In this document: piece by piece, positions 8,708 through 17,326 of the stretch | How the letters are laid out: each line of letters opens with the position of its first letter | How positions within the stretch are numbered: position 1 is the stretch's first letter | Source: Selenomonadales bacterium | GTDB taxonomy: Bacteria; Bacillota; UBA994 | NCBI GenBank assembly: GCA_018335585.1 | Contig: JAGXRZ010000052.1 | Coordinates: forward strand, 1 to 64,000 | DNA: 64,000 nucleotides | Direction: 5' to 3' | Notes under the pieces: generated by a model | Database searches by the model: none | What the model was told of the DNA's origin: nothing | The model's input: only the letters and a program-made list of their open reading frames with translations | Translations under genes and position numbers: made by a program

Positions 8708-8934
8708 TGAAGCAGATTAAAGCTAGCGACAGCATCTATAAACTTGCTACCGACCACCCGGAAATCGTCCATATCATGGTCGAGCTCGGCTTTAAGGACA
8801 TCACCCTGCCGGGCATGTTGCAGACGGTAGGACGCATAATGACCTTGGAGAAAGGCTCCAAGGTCAAGAGGATACCCATGTCGCACATCAGAGAGTGCTT
8901 CAGGCAACGTGGTTTCGAGCTGAACGAAGAATGA
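8707..8934 (+). CDS. DUF1858 domain protein
   Basis: 75 residues, essentially one DUF1858 domain (IKASDSIYKLATDHPEIVHIMVELGF, then PGMLQTVGRIMTLEKG). DUF1858 is a small helical domain also found at the N terminus of ScdA/RIC-type iron-sulfur repair proteins and in hybrid-cluster contexts, but its own role is not known. ATG 8707 overlaps the previous stop. No separate ribosome site is visible, so expression should depend on the upstream membrane gene. A diverged copy of its last codons is found at 9592-9621. Confidence 0.85.
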   Translation: MKQIKASDSIYKLATDHPEIVHIMVELGFKDITLPGMLQTVGRIMTLEKGSKVKRIPMSHIRECFRQRGFELNEE

Positions 8935-8947
8935 GAAGAAAAGGGAT

Positions 8948-8976
8948 GAAGCAAAAAGCTCCGTCCCTTTTGCTTC
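8948..8976 (-). repeat. 29-bp hairpin repeat, right member of an inverted pair
   Basis: Exact reverse complement of 8181-8209. It sits 13 bp after the DUF1858 stop and touches the TAG stop of the convergent membrane gene (8976-8978), so it lies between two gene 3' ends, as a bidirectional terminator or mobile REP-like unit would. Confidence 0.9.
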
Positions 8977-9566
8977 TACGGTGCCCTCACTGCGAACCGG
9001 TATAAACCCCGAGTCTCACAGTAGTAATAGCATATCCATGCTATGATCTGTGACGCGTGAAAGAACAGATTCCTATAGTGAAGGATTGGTCCTGCCGTAA
9101 AGAACGCCCCCACTAGCAGTAGCAGCGTTATGAGGAACATGCCTTTATGCAGAGACCTGTCAGTCCTGAGGAAAGCGCTAACGTAAACCGTCAGAGACAT
9201 AAAGATATGTGATAAGGGAATCATAAACAGCAATGCGTTCCCCTGGATCTGTGAGTAGGTGCTCAGGCTAGTTATGAGCCCAAACAGCAAGATAACCTTA
9301 GCGCGAAATCGATACCTTGCTACAAAGGTAGAGGCGTCTGCCTCTGGTCCTAGTTGTCCTAGCACCAACAAGAATATGGACGCAAAAGCTAAAACAAAGA
9401 TGGGGCCAGCTAACATGCTGATTAGGAAGGGACCCGATAAATCACCAAATCCTCTCAATAATGCCGATAAAAAACCATCGAGTAATGCGAGGGAATAGTT
9501 GCTGAGGAGAACCACAGCAATGAGGGCTACTGCAAATACTCTCCTCCATGAACTTCTAGTACTCAT
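8976..9566 (-). CDS. Integral membrane protein, unknown function
   Basis: 196 residues with five to six hydrophobic helices (VFAVALIAVVLLSNYSLAL; GPFLISMLAGPIFVLAF with LASIFLLVLG; VILLFGLITSLSTY; LLFMIPLSHIFMSLTVYV; MFLITLLLLVGAFFTAG; IIAWICYYYC). Positive residues at the N terminus suggest the N-in orientation. Family not recognised. It stands alone on the minus strand between two copies of the hairpin repeat, both of which also carry DUF1858-tail sequence, which suggests it arrived by, or was trapped in, recombination between these copies. Confidence 0.65.
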   Translation of the reverse strand: MSTRSSWRRVFAVALIAVVLLSNYSLALLDGFLSALLRGFGDLSGPFLISMLAGPIFVLAFASIFLLVLGQLGPEADASTFVARYRFRAKVILLFGLITSLSTYSQIQGNALLFMIPLSHIFMSLTVYVSAFLRTDRSLHKGMFLITLLLLVGAFFTAGPILHYRNLFFHASQIIAWICYYYCETRGLYRFAVRAP

Positions 9567-9591
9567 ACAACACCTCTAATGTTTCTTTAGT

Positions 9592-9621
9592 CAACGCGAT
9601 TTTGAGCTGAATGAAGAATGA
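9592..9621 (+). pseudogene. Relic 3' end of a second DUF1858 gene
   Basis: The frame reads QRDFELNEE-stop and matches the last codons of the intact DUF1858 gene (QRGFELNEE). Together with the following repeat, 9592-9662 aligns with 8905-8976 with about six substitutions and one missing base; most coding differences are silent. Nothing of the gene upstream remains. Confidence 0.7.
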
Positions 9622-9634
9622 GAAGAAGAGGGAT

Positions 9635-9662
9635 GAAGCAAAAGCTCCGTCCCTTTTGCTTC
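9635..9662 (-). repeat. Hairpin repeat copy (28 bp) after korB
   Basis: Same arms and core as 8948-8976 but one A shorter. Read on the minus strand it starts GAAGC right after a T, so the korB TGA stop codon is partly made from the repeat. Confidence 0.9.
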
Positions 9663-10503
9663 AGCGGAAGTCGTCCATGAATCTTTTGGCACTCTGGGGG
9701 TCGAGCGGCAAGTCGGCGAGTGGTGGATTGGCGCAGAGCATCGGGTGCAGAGCGGCATATTCTGCTTGCTCCCTCCTGTATATGACACCGAGCGGGATAC
9801 GCTCGCCCCACTCCTCGGCGGTCTGACGCGCTTGTGCGATATCCGTGGGGTCGTACTGGGGGAGCACATAATAGACCCTCTCTTTGTACCACTTGAAGGT
9901 GTTCACCTTGTTAAATGAAGGGCACGTCTGGAGGATGTCTAGCAGAGCGTAACCGCGATAGGAGATGGCCTCTGCGATAAGTGAGGCAAGCTGCTTTTTG
10001 TCGGCGAAAAAACCGCGCGCCACAAACCCCGCACCAAGACTTAAGGCCACGGCTAGGGGGTTAAGCGGCTGCATTTGCACGCCGTCAAATTGTAGCTCGG
10101 TCTTTTGTTGCTTGGCGGTAGTGGGCGAAGCCTGACCTTTCGTCAAGCCATAGACTTGGTTATTGTGGACAATATGCGTAATATCTAGGTTGCGGCGCAC
10201 GGCATGGATAAAATGGTTGCCGCCTTCGCCATAGGAACAGCCGTCACCACTTTCGACTATGACCGTAAGCTCCTTGTTGGCTAGCTTAATGCCTATACCT
10301 GCGGGGAGGGAACGTCCGTGGAGGCCGTTAAACATATTGGCCGTGATGTACTGCGGGGTTTTGGCCGCCTGCCCGATGCCTGAAGCTATAACTACCCGAT
10401 GCGGTTCTAGATTAAGAGAGATTAGCGCGTCTCTTAGCGCTTCGAGTATGCCAAAATTCCCGCAGCCGGGGCACCACGCCGTGTCCTTACTGACAGTAAA
10501 CAC
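9661..10503 (-). CDS. korB: 2-oxoacid:ferredoxin oxidoreductase beta subunit
   Basis: 280 residues. It binds thiamine diphosphate and a [4Fe-4S] cluster: CPGCGNFG at residues 11-18, GDGCSYGEGGNHF (near 85-97) and NNQVYGLTKGQASPTT are the classic KorB/PorB motifs. With the fused alpha-gamma subunit just upstream it makes a two-subunit enzyme that oxidises 2-oxoglutarate or a related 2-oxoacid to the acyl-CoA while reducing ferredoxin. Start ATG 10503 directly follows the alpha gene stop. The stop falls at a hairpin repeat. Confidence 0.92.
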   Translation of the reverse strand: MFTVSKDTAWCPGCGNFGILEALRDALISLNLEPHRVVIASGIGQAAKTPQYITANMFNGLHGRSLPAGIGIKLANKELTVIVESGDGCSYGEGGNHFIHAVRRNLDITHIVHNNQVYGLTKGQASPTTAKQQKTELQFDGVQMQPLNPLAVALSLGAGFVARGFFADKKQLASLIAEAISYRGYALLDILQTCPSFNKVNTFKWYKERVYYVLPQYDPTDIAQARQTAEEWGERIPLGVIYRREQAEYAALHPMLCANPPLADLPLDPQSAKRFMDDFR

Positions 10504-12186
10504 TTACAGCACCTCCCTTTTCAACGCGGCTAGCACTTCGTCTTTACTCCACTGCCTGCCGTCGTACTTAAGCAGGCTTACGTTGCAGATTAGCCCGGCG
10601 TACTGCTTAATTAAGCCGGCGAGCTGACCTGTTGAGTTCTGCTCGAGGTTTACTAGCTTCTCCGCTCTGCGCGCGTAAAGCGCAAGCAACTTAGTTGGCA
10701 GCGGATATATGTCCCCGAAGACCAAGGCCCCCAAAGCATGCCCTGCTTTGTTTAGTGTCAACACTGCTTCCTTTACCGCCCCATACGTCGAACCCCAGCA
10801 CACAAGCAAGGTTCTTGGCTCCTCACAGCCGATATACTCAGGCTCCAAGTGATCGGCGGCTAAGCAAGCTACCTTTCTTTGTCGCTTTTCCACCATTGCT
10901 TGCCGCACGGCGGCAGCTTCCGTTATCCGTCCGGCTTCGTCGTGCTCGTCGCTGTCGAGGTACACGAGCTTACCCGCAAATCTTCCTGGTACAATGCGCG
11001 GCGATAAGCCGCTTGCCGTCAACTCGTAGCGCAAATATTCCCCGACAGCAGGCTCGCTGACCAAATGCCGTTCGATGCTTACCGCGGAAAAGTCGAATGG
11101 CTCTACGGTCTCTGTGTAGTCCGCCAAGTATTGGTCGGTCAACAGGAACACCGGTATTTGATACTTCTCTGCTAGGTTAAAGGCTCTAACCGTCTGGTAA
11201 AACGCATCCGCCGGGTGCCGCAGGGCAGTTACTAGGCGCGGAAACTCACCGTGTCCCGCGTGTATGACAAAGTTTAGGTCGCTCTGTTCGGTGCGGGTGG
11301 GTAGACCTGTAGCGGGGCCGGGCCTTTGCGCCACGGCAATTACCAGCGGTGTTTCGGTGATGCCTGCCAAGCTGACGCCTTCCGCCATAAGCGCAAAGCC
11401 GCCGCCGGAGCTGCCTGTCATCGCCCTGACGCCCGCATAGGAGGCTCCGAGCGCCATGTTGATCGCGGCCAGCTCGTCCTCGGCCTGCTCGACAAGAATC
11501 GGAGCTTGACTGGATTTCTTGGCCAAATAGGTCATAATACCGGTGGCTGGGGTCATGGGGTAGCCCGCGTAGAACTTGCAGCCGGCGGCTAACGCGCCTA
11601 AAGCTATCGCTTCATTCCCGTTGATAAAGATGTTGTCCCATGGCGCGACCTCATCCACCTTGGTTATCGGCTCCACGGCGTCATACCCTATTTCAGCCGC
11701 AACTTTGTTGGCCACATAGGCTTCCTGCGAAAAGGTGCTGCGCGCTGTAGCTACCAGAGCGTCTAGGGGCAAGGCAAACAGCTTAAACACGCACCCTAGC
11801 GCCGCAGTCCCGACAACTAACCTATTACCTGCCTGCCGGACAATCTCCGTGGACGGCAGGGGTATCGTCCTCTGTTTGAGTGCGCTGTCTATTTTATCTG
11901 CGTCCTCTAAAGAGATAATTTTACCCACATTTGCGAGCTTGTCACTATGTAGCTCGACTGTCTCAAGATTTAGCGCTACAATCACTGCTAGTTCATCCGC
12001 GTGGGCATAAATGGGGCGGTCGGAGAAACGCACTTTGACAAAGTTATGACCGCCTCTGATGCGCGACATATAGTCCTTGTGCAGGGAAACACAAAAGCCT
12101 AGCTCCTTAAGTGCCTTGGCCAGCAAGTGGCCGATGGTGTCCATGCCCTGCCCGGCTGCACCGCCGATGAGAATCGTATGGTCCAA
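10504..12186 (-). CDS. korA: 2-oxoacid:ferredoxin oxidoreductase, fused gamma-alpha subunit
   Basis: Gamma domain first (about residues 1-190, GGAAGQGMDTIGHLLAKAL and YMSRIRGGHNF), then the alpha pyrimidine-binding domain (GNEAIALGALAAGCKFYAGYPMTPATG and EQAEDELAAINMALGASYAG with the GSSGGGFALMAEG loop), then the C-terminal domains. TTG 12186 is chosen over a longer frame from 12261 because GGGAGGGG lies six bases upstream and the protein then begins at the conserved LDHTILIGG strand. Fused KorA of this kind usually acts on 2-oxoglutarate or branched-chain 2-oxoacids; the substrate cannot be fixed here. Confidence 0.9.
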   Translation of the reverse strand: MDHTILIGGAAGQGMDTIGHLLAKALKELGFCVSLHKDYMSRIRGGHNFVKVRFSDRPIYAHADELAVIVALNLETVELHSDKLANVGKIISLEDADKIDSALKQRTIPLPSTEIVRQAGNRLVVGTAALGCVFKLFALPLDALVATARSTFSQEAYVANKVAAEIGYDAVEPITKVDEVAPWDNIFINGNEAIALGALAAGCKFYAGYPMTPATGIMTYLAKKSSQAPILVEQAEDELAAINMALGASYAGVRAMTGSSGGGFALMAEGVSLAGITETPLVIAVAQRPGPATGLPTRTEQSDLNFVIHAGHGEFPRLVTALRHPADAFYQTVRAFNLAEKYQIPVFLLTDQYLADYTETVEPFDFSAVSIERHLVSEPAVGEYLRYELTASGLSPRIVPGRFAGKLVYLDSDEHDEAGRITEAAAVRQAMVEKRQRKVACLAADHLEPEYIGCEEPRTLLVCWGSTYGAVKEAVLTLNKAGHALGALVFGDIYPLPTKLLALYARRAEKLVNLEQNSTGQLAGLIKQYAGLICNVSLLKYDGRQWSKDEVLAALKREVL

Positions 12187-12265
12187 TAGTATCCCCTCCC
12201 AAGTATTCTTTCGCCGCAAACATCTCGTTACCTGCAATAGAATCCCTATACAGCAGCGCAAGCAT

Positions 12266-12290
12266 AGCCCGCCAATAATATTGGCGGGCT
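12266..12290. terminator. Strong stem-loop downstream of ypeB
   Basis: AGCCCGCCAAT and its complement are separated by only a few bases, giving an 11-bp GC-rich stem. There is no clear T run on either side, so it may be a terminator assisted by another factor or an RNA-stabilising hairpin at the 3' end of the sleB-ypeB transcript. Confidence 0.5.
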
Positions 12291-12322
12291 TAATAGGTCA
12301 TTGATGATTGGCGCGTCAGCTG

Positions 12323-13684
12323 TTAACGAGCATGGGCCGGAGGCATAATTGCCGGTTTTGCGTCTAACCGCACGATATTCTCCTCTCGCCCGGTAACGGC
12401 ATTAATGTACACCAAGAACTGCTCTGTGCCCCCACGGCGCTGCACCGTAAACTCCCAACACAGCACTTCTACACCGCGGCGGTCAAACAACACCACACGC
12501 TGCGGTCCCGCAATTACCTCAAGGGTTTCGTTAAGCTTAGCAGTAGCGGCGGCTATGCCTACTACTTCGCTGAAGTTGCCCCGCTCGCGGTGATACTTCA
12601 CATACCCGTTGCCCTCAAAGCTCAGTATTTCGCCGTTGTCCTGCGCCACTCGCACCCGCAGCAGGTCTGGATAGAAGAGGATGCCATCGGCCGCATAGCA
12701 GTAGGTGAAGATTACCGAGCCTCCCCACTCTTCCACGCCGAGAAGCTTCATGTTCGCGATGCCGCGCTCATACAGGAACCTGTCGGCTCTGGCCTGCAAC
12801 TCGGCTCCGGGCAGCACAGGTGCTGCAGTAGCGCGCTCGGCAAACATCTGAAATACTCGCCCGCCGTTTCTTACCACTTCCACTGTTACGCGGCGGTTTG
12901 CGTCTTCGGGATGTGCAAAGACAAAGGAGTAGTGTGGGACGACTGCGTCCGTCACAGTCACTTGGCTCTGTAAACGTAAGTCCGCGCCAATATGGCGAAC
13001 AAACTGCCGTGCATTGGCCTCGGCCGTAGCGATTGGAGTAGGAGCTACGGTCACGGCGAGCGGTGGCGGTACGGCAATGTTCACGTGGTCGCCCATCGGC
13101 ACTTCCGGAAATTGCTGCACTTGTTCCTCCACTTGGCGAAATTGCCCAAGCACTGCGCTGTCGCGAGGTGCACGATCCCCTAATGTCCGCAGTTCAAGGT
13201 CTGTAAAGCGCACGTTTTCGGCAAGCACTGTAGATTGCAGCACAAGTAGAGAGTTAGAGAGCTCCCGGGCCTGCCTGCTTAGTTTGTCAAGCATTTTTCG
13301 CTCCTGTGCCGTGGGCATAACGCCTGTAGAGGCAACGGACAGCACGGCATCCCCAAGGCGGGCGAGAAAACGCTCTGTGTTTTCGAACTCCGCTACCCCT
13401 AGCGGCACTTGACCCATCTTCTCTTGGGCAGCGTAAGCTTGACGCCATACTGCCGCGAGGCGAATCATCGTCTGCTCTGCGGTGCTGGCCACTGTCGCTT
13501 TGGCCAGCTCAGCCTCGATGGCCCCCATATTGAAATTTAGTTCGTGGAAAGCCCGCTGGTAAGTGTTTTCGAGCCGCGTCTGCAGTCGGTTGCGAATGCC
13601 AAGTTGATGCAGACCCCAAAACACACTACCTGCCGCAACACTGCCAAGCAGAGCTATTGCGACCCAAAAGGTCCTCCTGTGCAT
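12323..13684 (-). CDS. ypeB: Germination protein YpeB
   Basis: 453 residues from ATG 13684 (AGGAGG six bases upstream). There is a membrane anchor near residues 5-22 (FWVAIALLGSVAAGSVFWGL), a long helical region, then PepSY-type domains toward the C terminus (VLLGV-like strands; the last around VFDRRGVEVLCWEFTVQ and INAVTGRE). In Bacillus YpeB is needed to bring SleB to, and hold it in, the spore. Here it directly follows sleB, overlapping none but with 20 bp between them, as in other spore formers. Expected to be made in the forespore. Confidence 0.9.
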   Translation of the reverse strand: MHRRTFWVAIALLGSVAAGSVFWGLHQLGIRNRLQTRLENTYQRAFHELNFNMGAIEAELAKATVASTAEQTMIRLAAVWRQAYAAQEKMGQVPLGVAEFENTERFLARLGDAVLSVASTGVMPTAQERKMLDKLSRQARELSNSLLVLQSTVLAENVRFTDLELRTLGDRAPRDSAVLGQFRQVEEQVQQFPEVPMGDHVNIAVPPPLAVTVAPTPIATAEANARQFVRHIGADLRLQSQVTVTDAVVPHYSFVFAHPEDANRRVTVEVVRNGGRVFQMFAERATAAPVLPGAELQARADRFLYERGIANMKLLGVEEWGGSVIFTYCYAADGILFYPDLLRVRVAQDNGEILSFEGNGYVKYHRERGNFSEVVGIAAATAKLNETLEVIAGPQRVVLFDRRGVEVLCWEFTVQRRGGTEQFLVYINAVTGREENIVRLDAKPAIMPPAHAR

Positions 13685-13704
13685 ACTTGTCCTCCTGTTC
13701 GCCG

Positions 13705-14412
13705 TCAACGCAGGAAGCGATGTTGGCCAATGGTCTTGATGTAGGGGCGCGTCCATATCCAAGGCGAAGTAGCGGTGCGTGGGTTGAAGTAGTACAGCGC
13801 CCCGCCGCTCGGGTCCCACCCGTTGACGGCTAATTGGGCGGCGCGGAAAGCTTCCTGATTAGGGGTAAGATAAAACTGGCCGTCGGCTACCGCGGTAAAA
13901 GCCAAGGGCTGAAAAATTACTCCGCTGATTGTATTAGGGAACAAGGGACTCCGGATACGGTTCATAATCACTGCCGCCACAGCTACCTGCCCTTCAAATG
14001 GCTCACCGCGCGCCTCGCTGTAGACAGCACGCGCGAGCAGCTGCATATCGTTTGGGCTAACGCCGCGAGTGGGAGTTACCGCTGCCGCCCTGTTAGGAGC
14101 TACTGCCGCCGGGCGCATGGTTATGCCTAGCGCGGCAAAAGTGCGGCTAGCGATAATCCCCGTTACGGGCAGACCATGGCGGCGCTGAAACGCCTGCACC
14201 GCCGCAAGTGTTTGGGGGCCGAACGTACCGCTGATAGGCCCCTGGTAGTAGCCCCAGCGCTGTAATCGACGCTGCACTTCAGTCACATCCGGACCAGAAT
14301 CGCCTTGCCGTAGGTTACGGCTGCCGGGTGCCTGCGCAAGGCTCGTCAGAGGGAGCAGAACCATGAGCACGACGACGATGCTTGCACATATCAGTTTGCG
14401 CAATTCATTCAC
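13705..14412 (-). CDS. sleB: Spore cortex-lytic enzyme SleB
   Basis: 235 residues. Signal peptide (first 26, cleaved after SLAQA), a peptidoglycan-binding domain (LRQGDSGPDVTEVQRRL to VTGIIASRTF) and the hydrolase_2 catalytic domain (LLARAVYSEARGEPFEGQVAVAAVIMNR, with the catalytic Glu in YSEARGE). It is a lytic transglycosylase that depolymerises spore cortex during germination. ATG 14412 with GAGGTG upstream. First gene of the sleB-ypeB pair. Confidence 0.94.
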   Translation of the reverse strand: MNELRKLICASIVVVLMVLLPLTSLAQAPGSRNLRQGDSGPDVTEVQRRLQRWGYYQGPISGTFGPQTLAAVQAFQRRHGLPVTGIIASRTFAALGITMRPAAVAPNRAAAVTPTRGVSPNDMQLLARAVYSEARGEPFEGQVAVAAVIMNRIRSPLFPNTISGVIFQPLAFTAVADGQFYLTPNQEAFRAAQLAVNGWDPSGGALYYFNPRTATSPWIWTRPYIKTIGQHRFLR

Positions 14413-14445
14413 CTCGGACCTAGTTTGTCCAAGTTCGGGGCAAAT

Positions 14446-14472
14446 AGTTAAGAGGGCTCATAGCGAGCCCTC
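14446..14472 (-). terminator. Hairpin after comEA
   Basis: GAGGGCTC at 14452-14459 pairs perfectly with GAGCCCTC at 14465-14472 across a 5-base loop. On the minus strand it follows comEA by about 37 bp and is followed by a weak T-rich stretch (TTAACTATTT). Confidence 0.6.
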
Positions 14473-14508
14473 CGGCGCAAACATCCCCATTGCCTTGGCA
14501 CGACGACT

Positions 14509-15084
14509 TTACCGCACGCGAATCAAGCTCTTTAGGCTCTCAAATGTCTTCTCCCCTATGCCGGTCACGTTCTGGATGTCTTCAATACGCGCAAAGGGAC
14601 CATGCTGCGTACGATGCGCGATGATTGCTCGCGCCCTAGTTGGCCCAATGCCGGGAAGTGTCTCAAGCTCGGACTGCGAAGCGGTATTGATATTGACGGT
14701 GCCCCCTCTCGCCTGCCCTGACCCTGTGGGTGCTCCGGCAGGCGGAGCTGTCTCGCCCATAGCGGCAATATGCAGTTGCTCGCCGTCAGTTAACACTCTC
14801 GCAAGGTTTATGGCCGAAAGGTTGGCTGTGGCCAAGGCACCGCCTGCCGCTTCCACTGCAGTGTGGGCACGACTGCCTGCCGGCAGTGTGTACACGGCTG
14901 GCTTTGCCACTGCACCGCTGACATGTATAACCACAAACTGCGGCGCGGTGGGAGCCTCGTTTGTGGGGACTTCCTTCTCTATGTAGACAACTTCCGGCGT
15001 CTGCATAGCTAGGCTGTACAAATAGGCGTTTGCGCCTAGCGACACTGCCAGTGCAACGCCTAATCCAATCAATACCGTCCGCAT
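14509..15084 (-). CDS. comEA: ComEA-family DNA-binding competence protein
   Basis: 191 residues. N-terminal membrane anchor (VLIGLGVALAVSLGANAYLYSL), an SLBB beta-grasp region (FVVIHVSGAVAKPAVYTLPAG), a Gly/Pro linker, and a C-terminal helix-hairpin-helix pair (ETLPGIGPTRARAII and VTGIGEKTFESL). ComEA holds incoming DNA on the outer face of the membrane during transformation. The channel gene comEC is not next to it, which is a little unusual. Start ATG 15084. Confidence 0.9.
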   Translation of the reverse strand: MRTVLIGLGVALAVSLGANAYLYSLAMQTPEVVYIEKEVPTNEAPTAPQFVVIHVSGAVAKPAVYTLPAGSRAHTAVEAAGGALATANLSAINLARVLTDGEQLHIAAMGETAPPAGAPTGSGQARGGTVNINTASQSELETLPGIGPTRARAIIAHRTQHGPFARIEDIQNVTGIGEKTFESLKSLIRVR

Positions 15085-15267
15085 ACTTCGCCATCACCTC
15101 AAGGCTCATTACGACATCAGTAGTCGCGATTCCTGCAAGTCCTATGGATTCACCCAAACGATGGCAAAACCGAATATCACTATTGCCGATTATCTGGTAG
15201 CAAGCTGCAAGGATTCACGCTATTGGTGGAGAATTTACTGTCAGACCCAAAATCAGGAGGTGCAAGT

Positions 15268-16169
15268 GTGATAGGCCAACGCATAAGAGAGGCCCGCAAG
15301 GCCAAGGGACTATCTCAAGGGCAACTAGCTCAGGGCATGGTCTCGCGGTCATACATCACAGCTCTAGAAAATGGGAGAATCAGACCAACTGCTTGCTTCG
15401 GATGCGTTTCAAGTGTGCACCGCGTTGTTTAGTGGCACGTTCCCGCCCGCCACGTTGGCGTTGTACTACGAAATACAGGCAGAGGTTGAGGGGAGAAATG
15501 GCGCCTTAATCAAGTCTGTCATGGCTTACATGTTGTCGGCCAAGGAATACGCCGCTTTCAACAACCACACCAAGGCGTGGGAGTGCAGATACACCGCAGC
15601 CTACGATCTGTACAACGCCGGTCATATAGATCATGCAATCCATGTTGCCGTAGACGCGGCCAAGAACCTTGCTCCTTGCACCGGCAGCGTGGAATTTCTA
15701 GCCCTTACGCATTACTTAATTGGCTGTGCCTACTCCGCCAAAGGCGATGTGGCAGCCGCGCAAAGCTAAAAGCGTTGCAGACGTCGCGAGAGGCAGCCGA
15801 GCTAGCGGATAAATCCAGCCGAGAGCATCTCAAGGCAGAGGCGCTAATAGCAGCTGCGGTCTGTCTCGTAAAAATGGGAGATGTCGATAGTGTCAGTGGA
15901 GTTATCGCTCGAGCTCTATCTAAGGTGTCAAGAGTCTTTGGGCGCTCGAGAAATGCAGATTGAAGAAGGACTCGAATAACGCTAGAGAGGAAATTACCCG
16001 GTTCGCCAATGCGTTCCGGGACCTAGGGAGACACAAAGACGCTGCAGATGTCCTGCTGTTCGGCGCGGAAATCATGAAAAGCCAAGGATGCTTTGCAGAA
16101 GCAATTGAGCTAGTGGAAGCAGCCGTAGGCCCCTCAAGGGGAAGGCTTGATTACCACATGCTAGTATAA
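15268..16169 (+). pseudogene. Decayed HTH-Xre plus TPR regulator
   Basis: A GTG at 15268 with AGGAGGT upstream opens a normal Xre helix-turn-helix (IGQRIREARKAKGLSQGQLAQ through SYITALENGRIRPT). After about 15393 the frame breaks. The TPR-rich remainder continues in three other frame segments: about 15410-15769, about 15770-15920 (ALQTSREAAELADKSSREHLKAE) and about 15925-16169 (KDAADVLLFGAEIMKSQG). At least three frameshifts and some loss after the HTH are needed. Intact relatives are peptide- or signal-responsive regulators (HTH plus TPR). It stands just upstream of the ABC exporter genes it may once have controlled. Confidence 0.75.
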
Positions 16170-16281
16170 TGTCCTTGTGATACTAACAAGCCTCCTTTAT
16201 AATTGGTGTGAATTGAGGGAGGTGTGAGAGTATTATAGGTACTTATCAATAGTAGGACACGGAGGGGAACTAGGTCTTAGC

Positions 16282-16304
16282 ACGCGGCTGCGGAAAAGGC
16301 AGCT
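16282..16304 (+). other. Hairpin in the leader of the ABC exporter genes
   Basis: GCGGCTGC and GCAGCTGC can pair as an eight-base stem with one G-U pair around a 7-base purine-rich loop, in the 200-bp gap ahead of the ATPase gene. No T run follows. The rest of 16170-16378 shows nothing I recognise. Confidence 0.3.
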
Positions 16305-16378
16305 GCTGTGTGGGAAAACCGAAGTAGCAGGTTACCAGTACATGAGAACCAGACTTGCTTTGTTGGAGGGAAGCTATC

Positions 16379-17326
16379 GTGAGTAAGAATATCTACGAGC
16401 TCTCTGGGGTTACTAAGATTTATGACAACGGCACAAAGGCTAACGATAATATCAGTCTGTGCGTAGCCAAAGGCGAAATCTTAGGGGTGTTTGGCCCCAA
16501 TGGCGCAGGCAAAACCACTATGATTAAGCAGATGGTGGGCCTGCTTAGGCCGACTGCGGGAACCATCACCCTCTACGGACGCTCGCTGCAGGCCTGCCCT
16601 AGTATGGCCCCACACTACGTCGCTTACCTAGGTCAGACTGTCGCAGCCTTTGGTTCGTTTACTTTCGCCGAGGTGATAGTCCATGCGGGGATTCACCGTG
16701 GCTTAAGTAAGGCACAAGCGCTTGCCGACGCCAAGAGCCTGATCGCACGTTTTGGGCTGCAGGCTAAAGCATCACGGCTGCGCTATCAATTGTCCGGCGG
16801 GGAGCTAAAGCTCTCCATCCTGCTAAGTGTCCTTATCGGCGAAAAGCCGATTCTGATCCTCGATGAACCGACGAATGATTTAGACCCCGAGCATCGGCGC
16901 CAAGTATGGGAGTATCTACTTGAGCTCTGCAAGAACAAAGGGACGACCATCGTCTTGGTCACGCACAACGTAGATGAAGCCGACTCTGTCGTCGACCAAG
17001 TAGCGGTAATTGACCGCGGTACCCTGTGCGCGCTGGGCACGGCAGGACAATTAAAGAGCGCTCTTGGCGATGTGGTTAAGATTATCATTACGCTAAAGCC
17101 CGGGCACACCATGGGAGCAACGCCGTTCCCCGGAGCACACCTGCACGGTCAGCGATGGTGCTTTACTGTGCCAAGTGGGGAAACCTTGTACGCCCTAGGG
17201 CAGCTTCAGGCGATGCTAGGGGACAGCGCGATAGATGACTTCAAGGTGGCAAGACCTACGTTAGCAGACGTCTACACACAACTGACGCGGAGGGAGTGGG
17301 ATGAAAACAGTGGGCAACCTACGTAA
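16379..17326 (+). CDS. ABC-2 type exporter ATP-binding protein
   Basis: 315 residues from GTG 16379 (GGAGGG eight bases upstream). Walker A GPNGAGKTT, the Q-loop YLGQTVAAFG, signature LSGGE and Walker B LILDEPTNDLDPE are all intact, and a C-terminal extension follows. It energises the membrane protein encoded next, with which it overlaps by 26 bp. The substrate is unknown; drug, peptide or lipid export are all possible. The broken HTH-TPR gene just upstream suggests loss of the former regulation. Confidence 0.9.
   Translation: MSKNIYELSGVTKIYDNGTKANDNISLCVAKGEILGVFGPNGAGKTTMIKQMVGLLRPTAGTITLYGRSLQACPSMAPHYVAYLGQTVAAFGSFTFAEVIVHAGIHRGLSKAQALADAKSLIARFGLQAKASRLRYQLSGGELKLSILLSVLIGEKPILILDEPTNDLDPEHRRQVWEYLLELCKNKGTTIVLVTHNVDEADSVVDQVAVIDRGTLCALGTAGQLKSALGDVVKIIITLKPGHTMGATPFPGAHLHGQRWCFTVPSGETLYALGQLQAMLGDSAIDDFKVARPTLADVYTQLTRREWDENSGQPT

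Noticed and set aside
15960-16169. Separate small gene of 69 codons
   Set aside because: Its sequence continues the TPR pattern of the broken regulator and has no ribosome site of its own.
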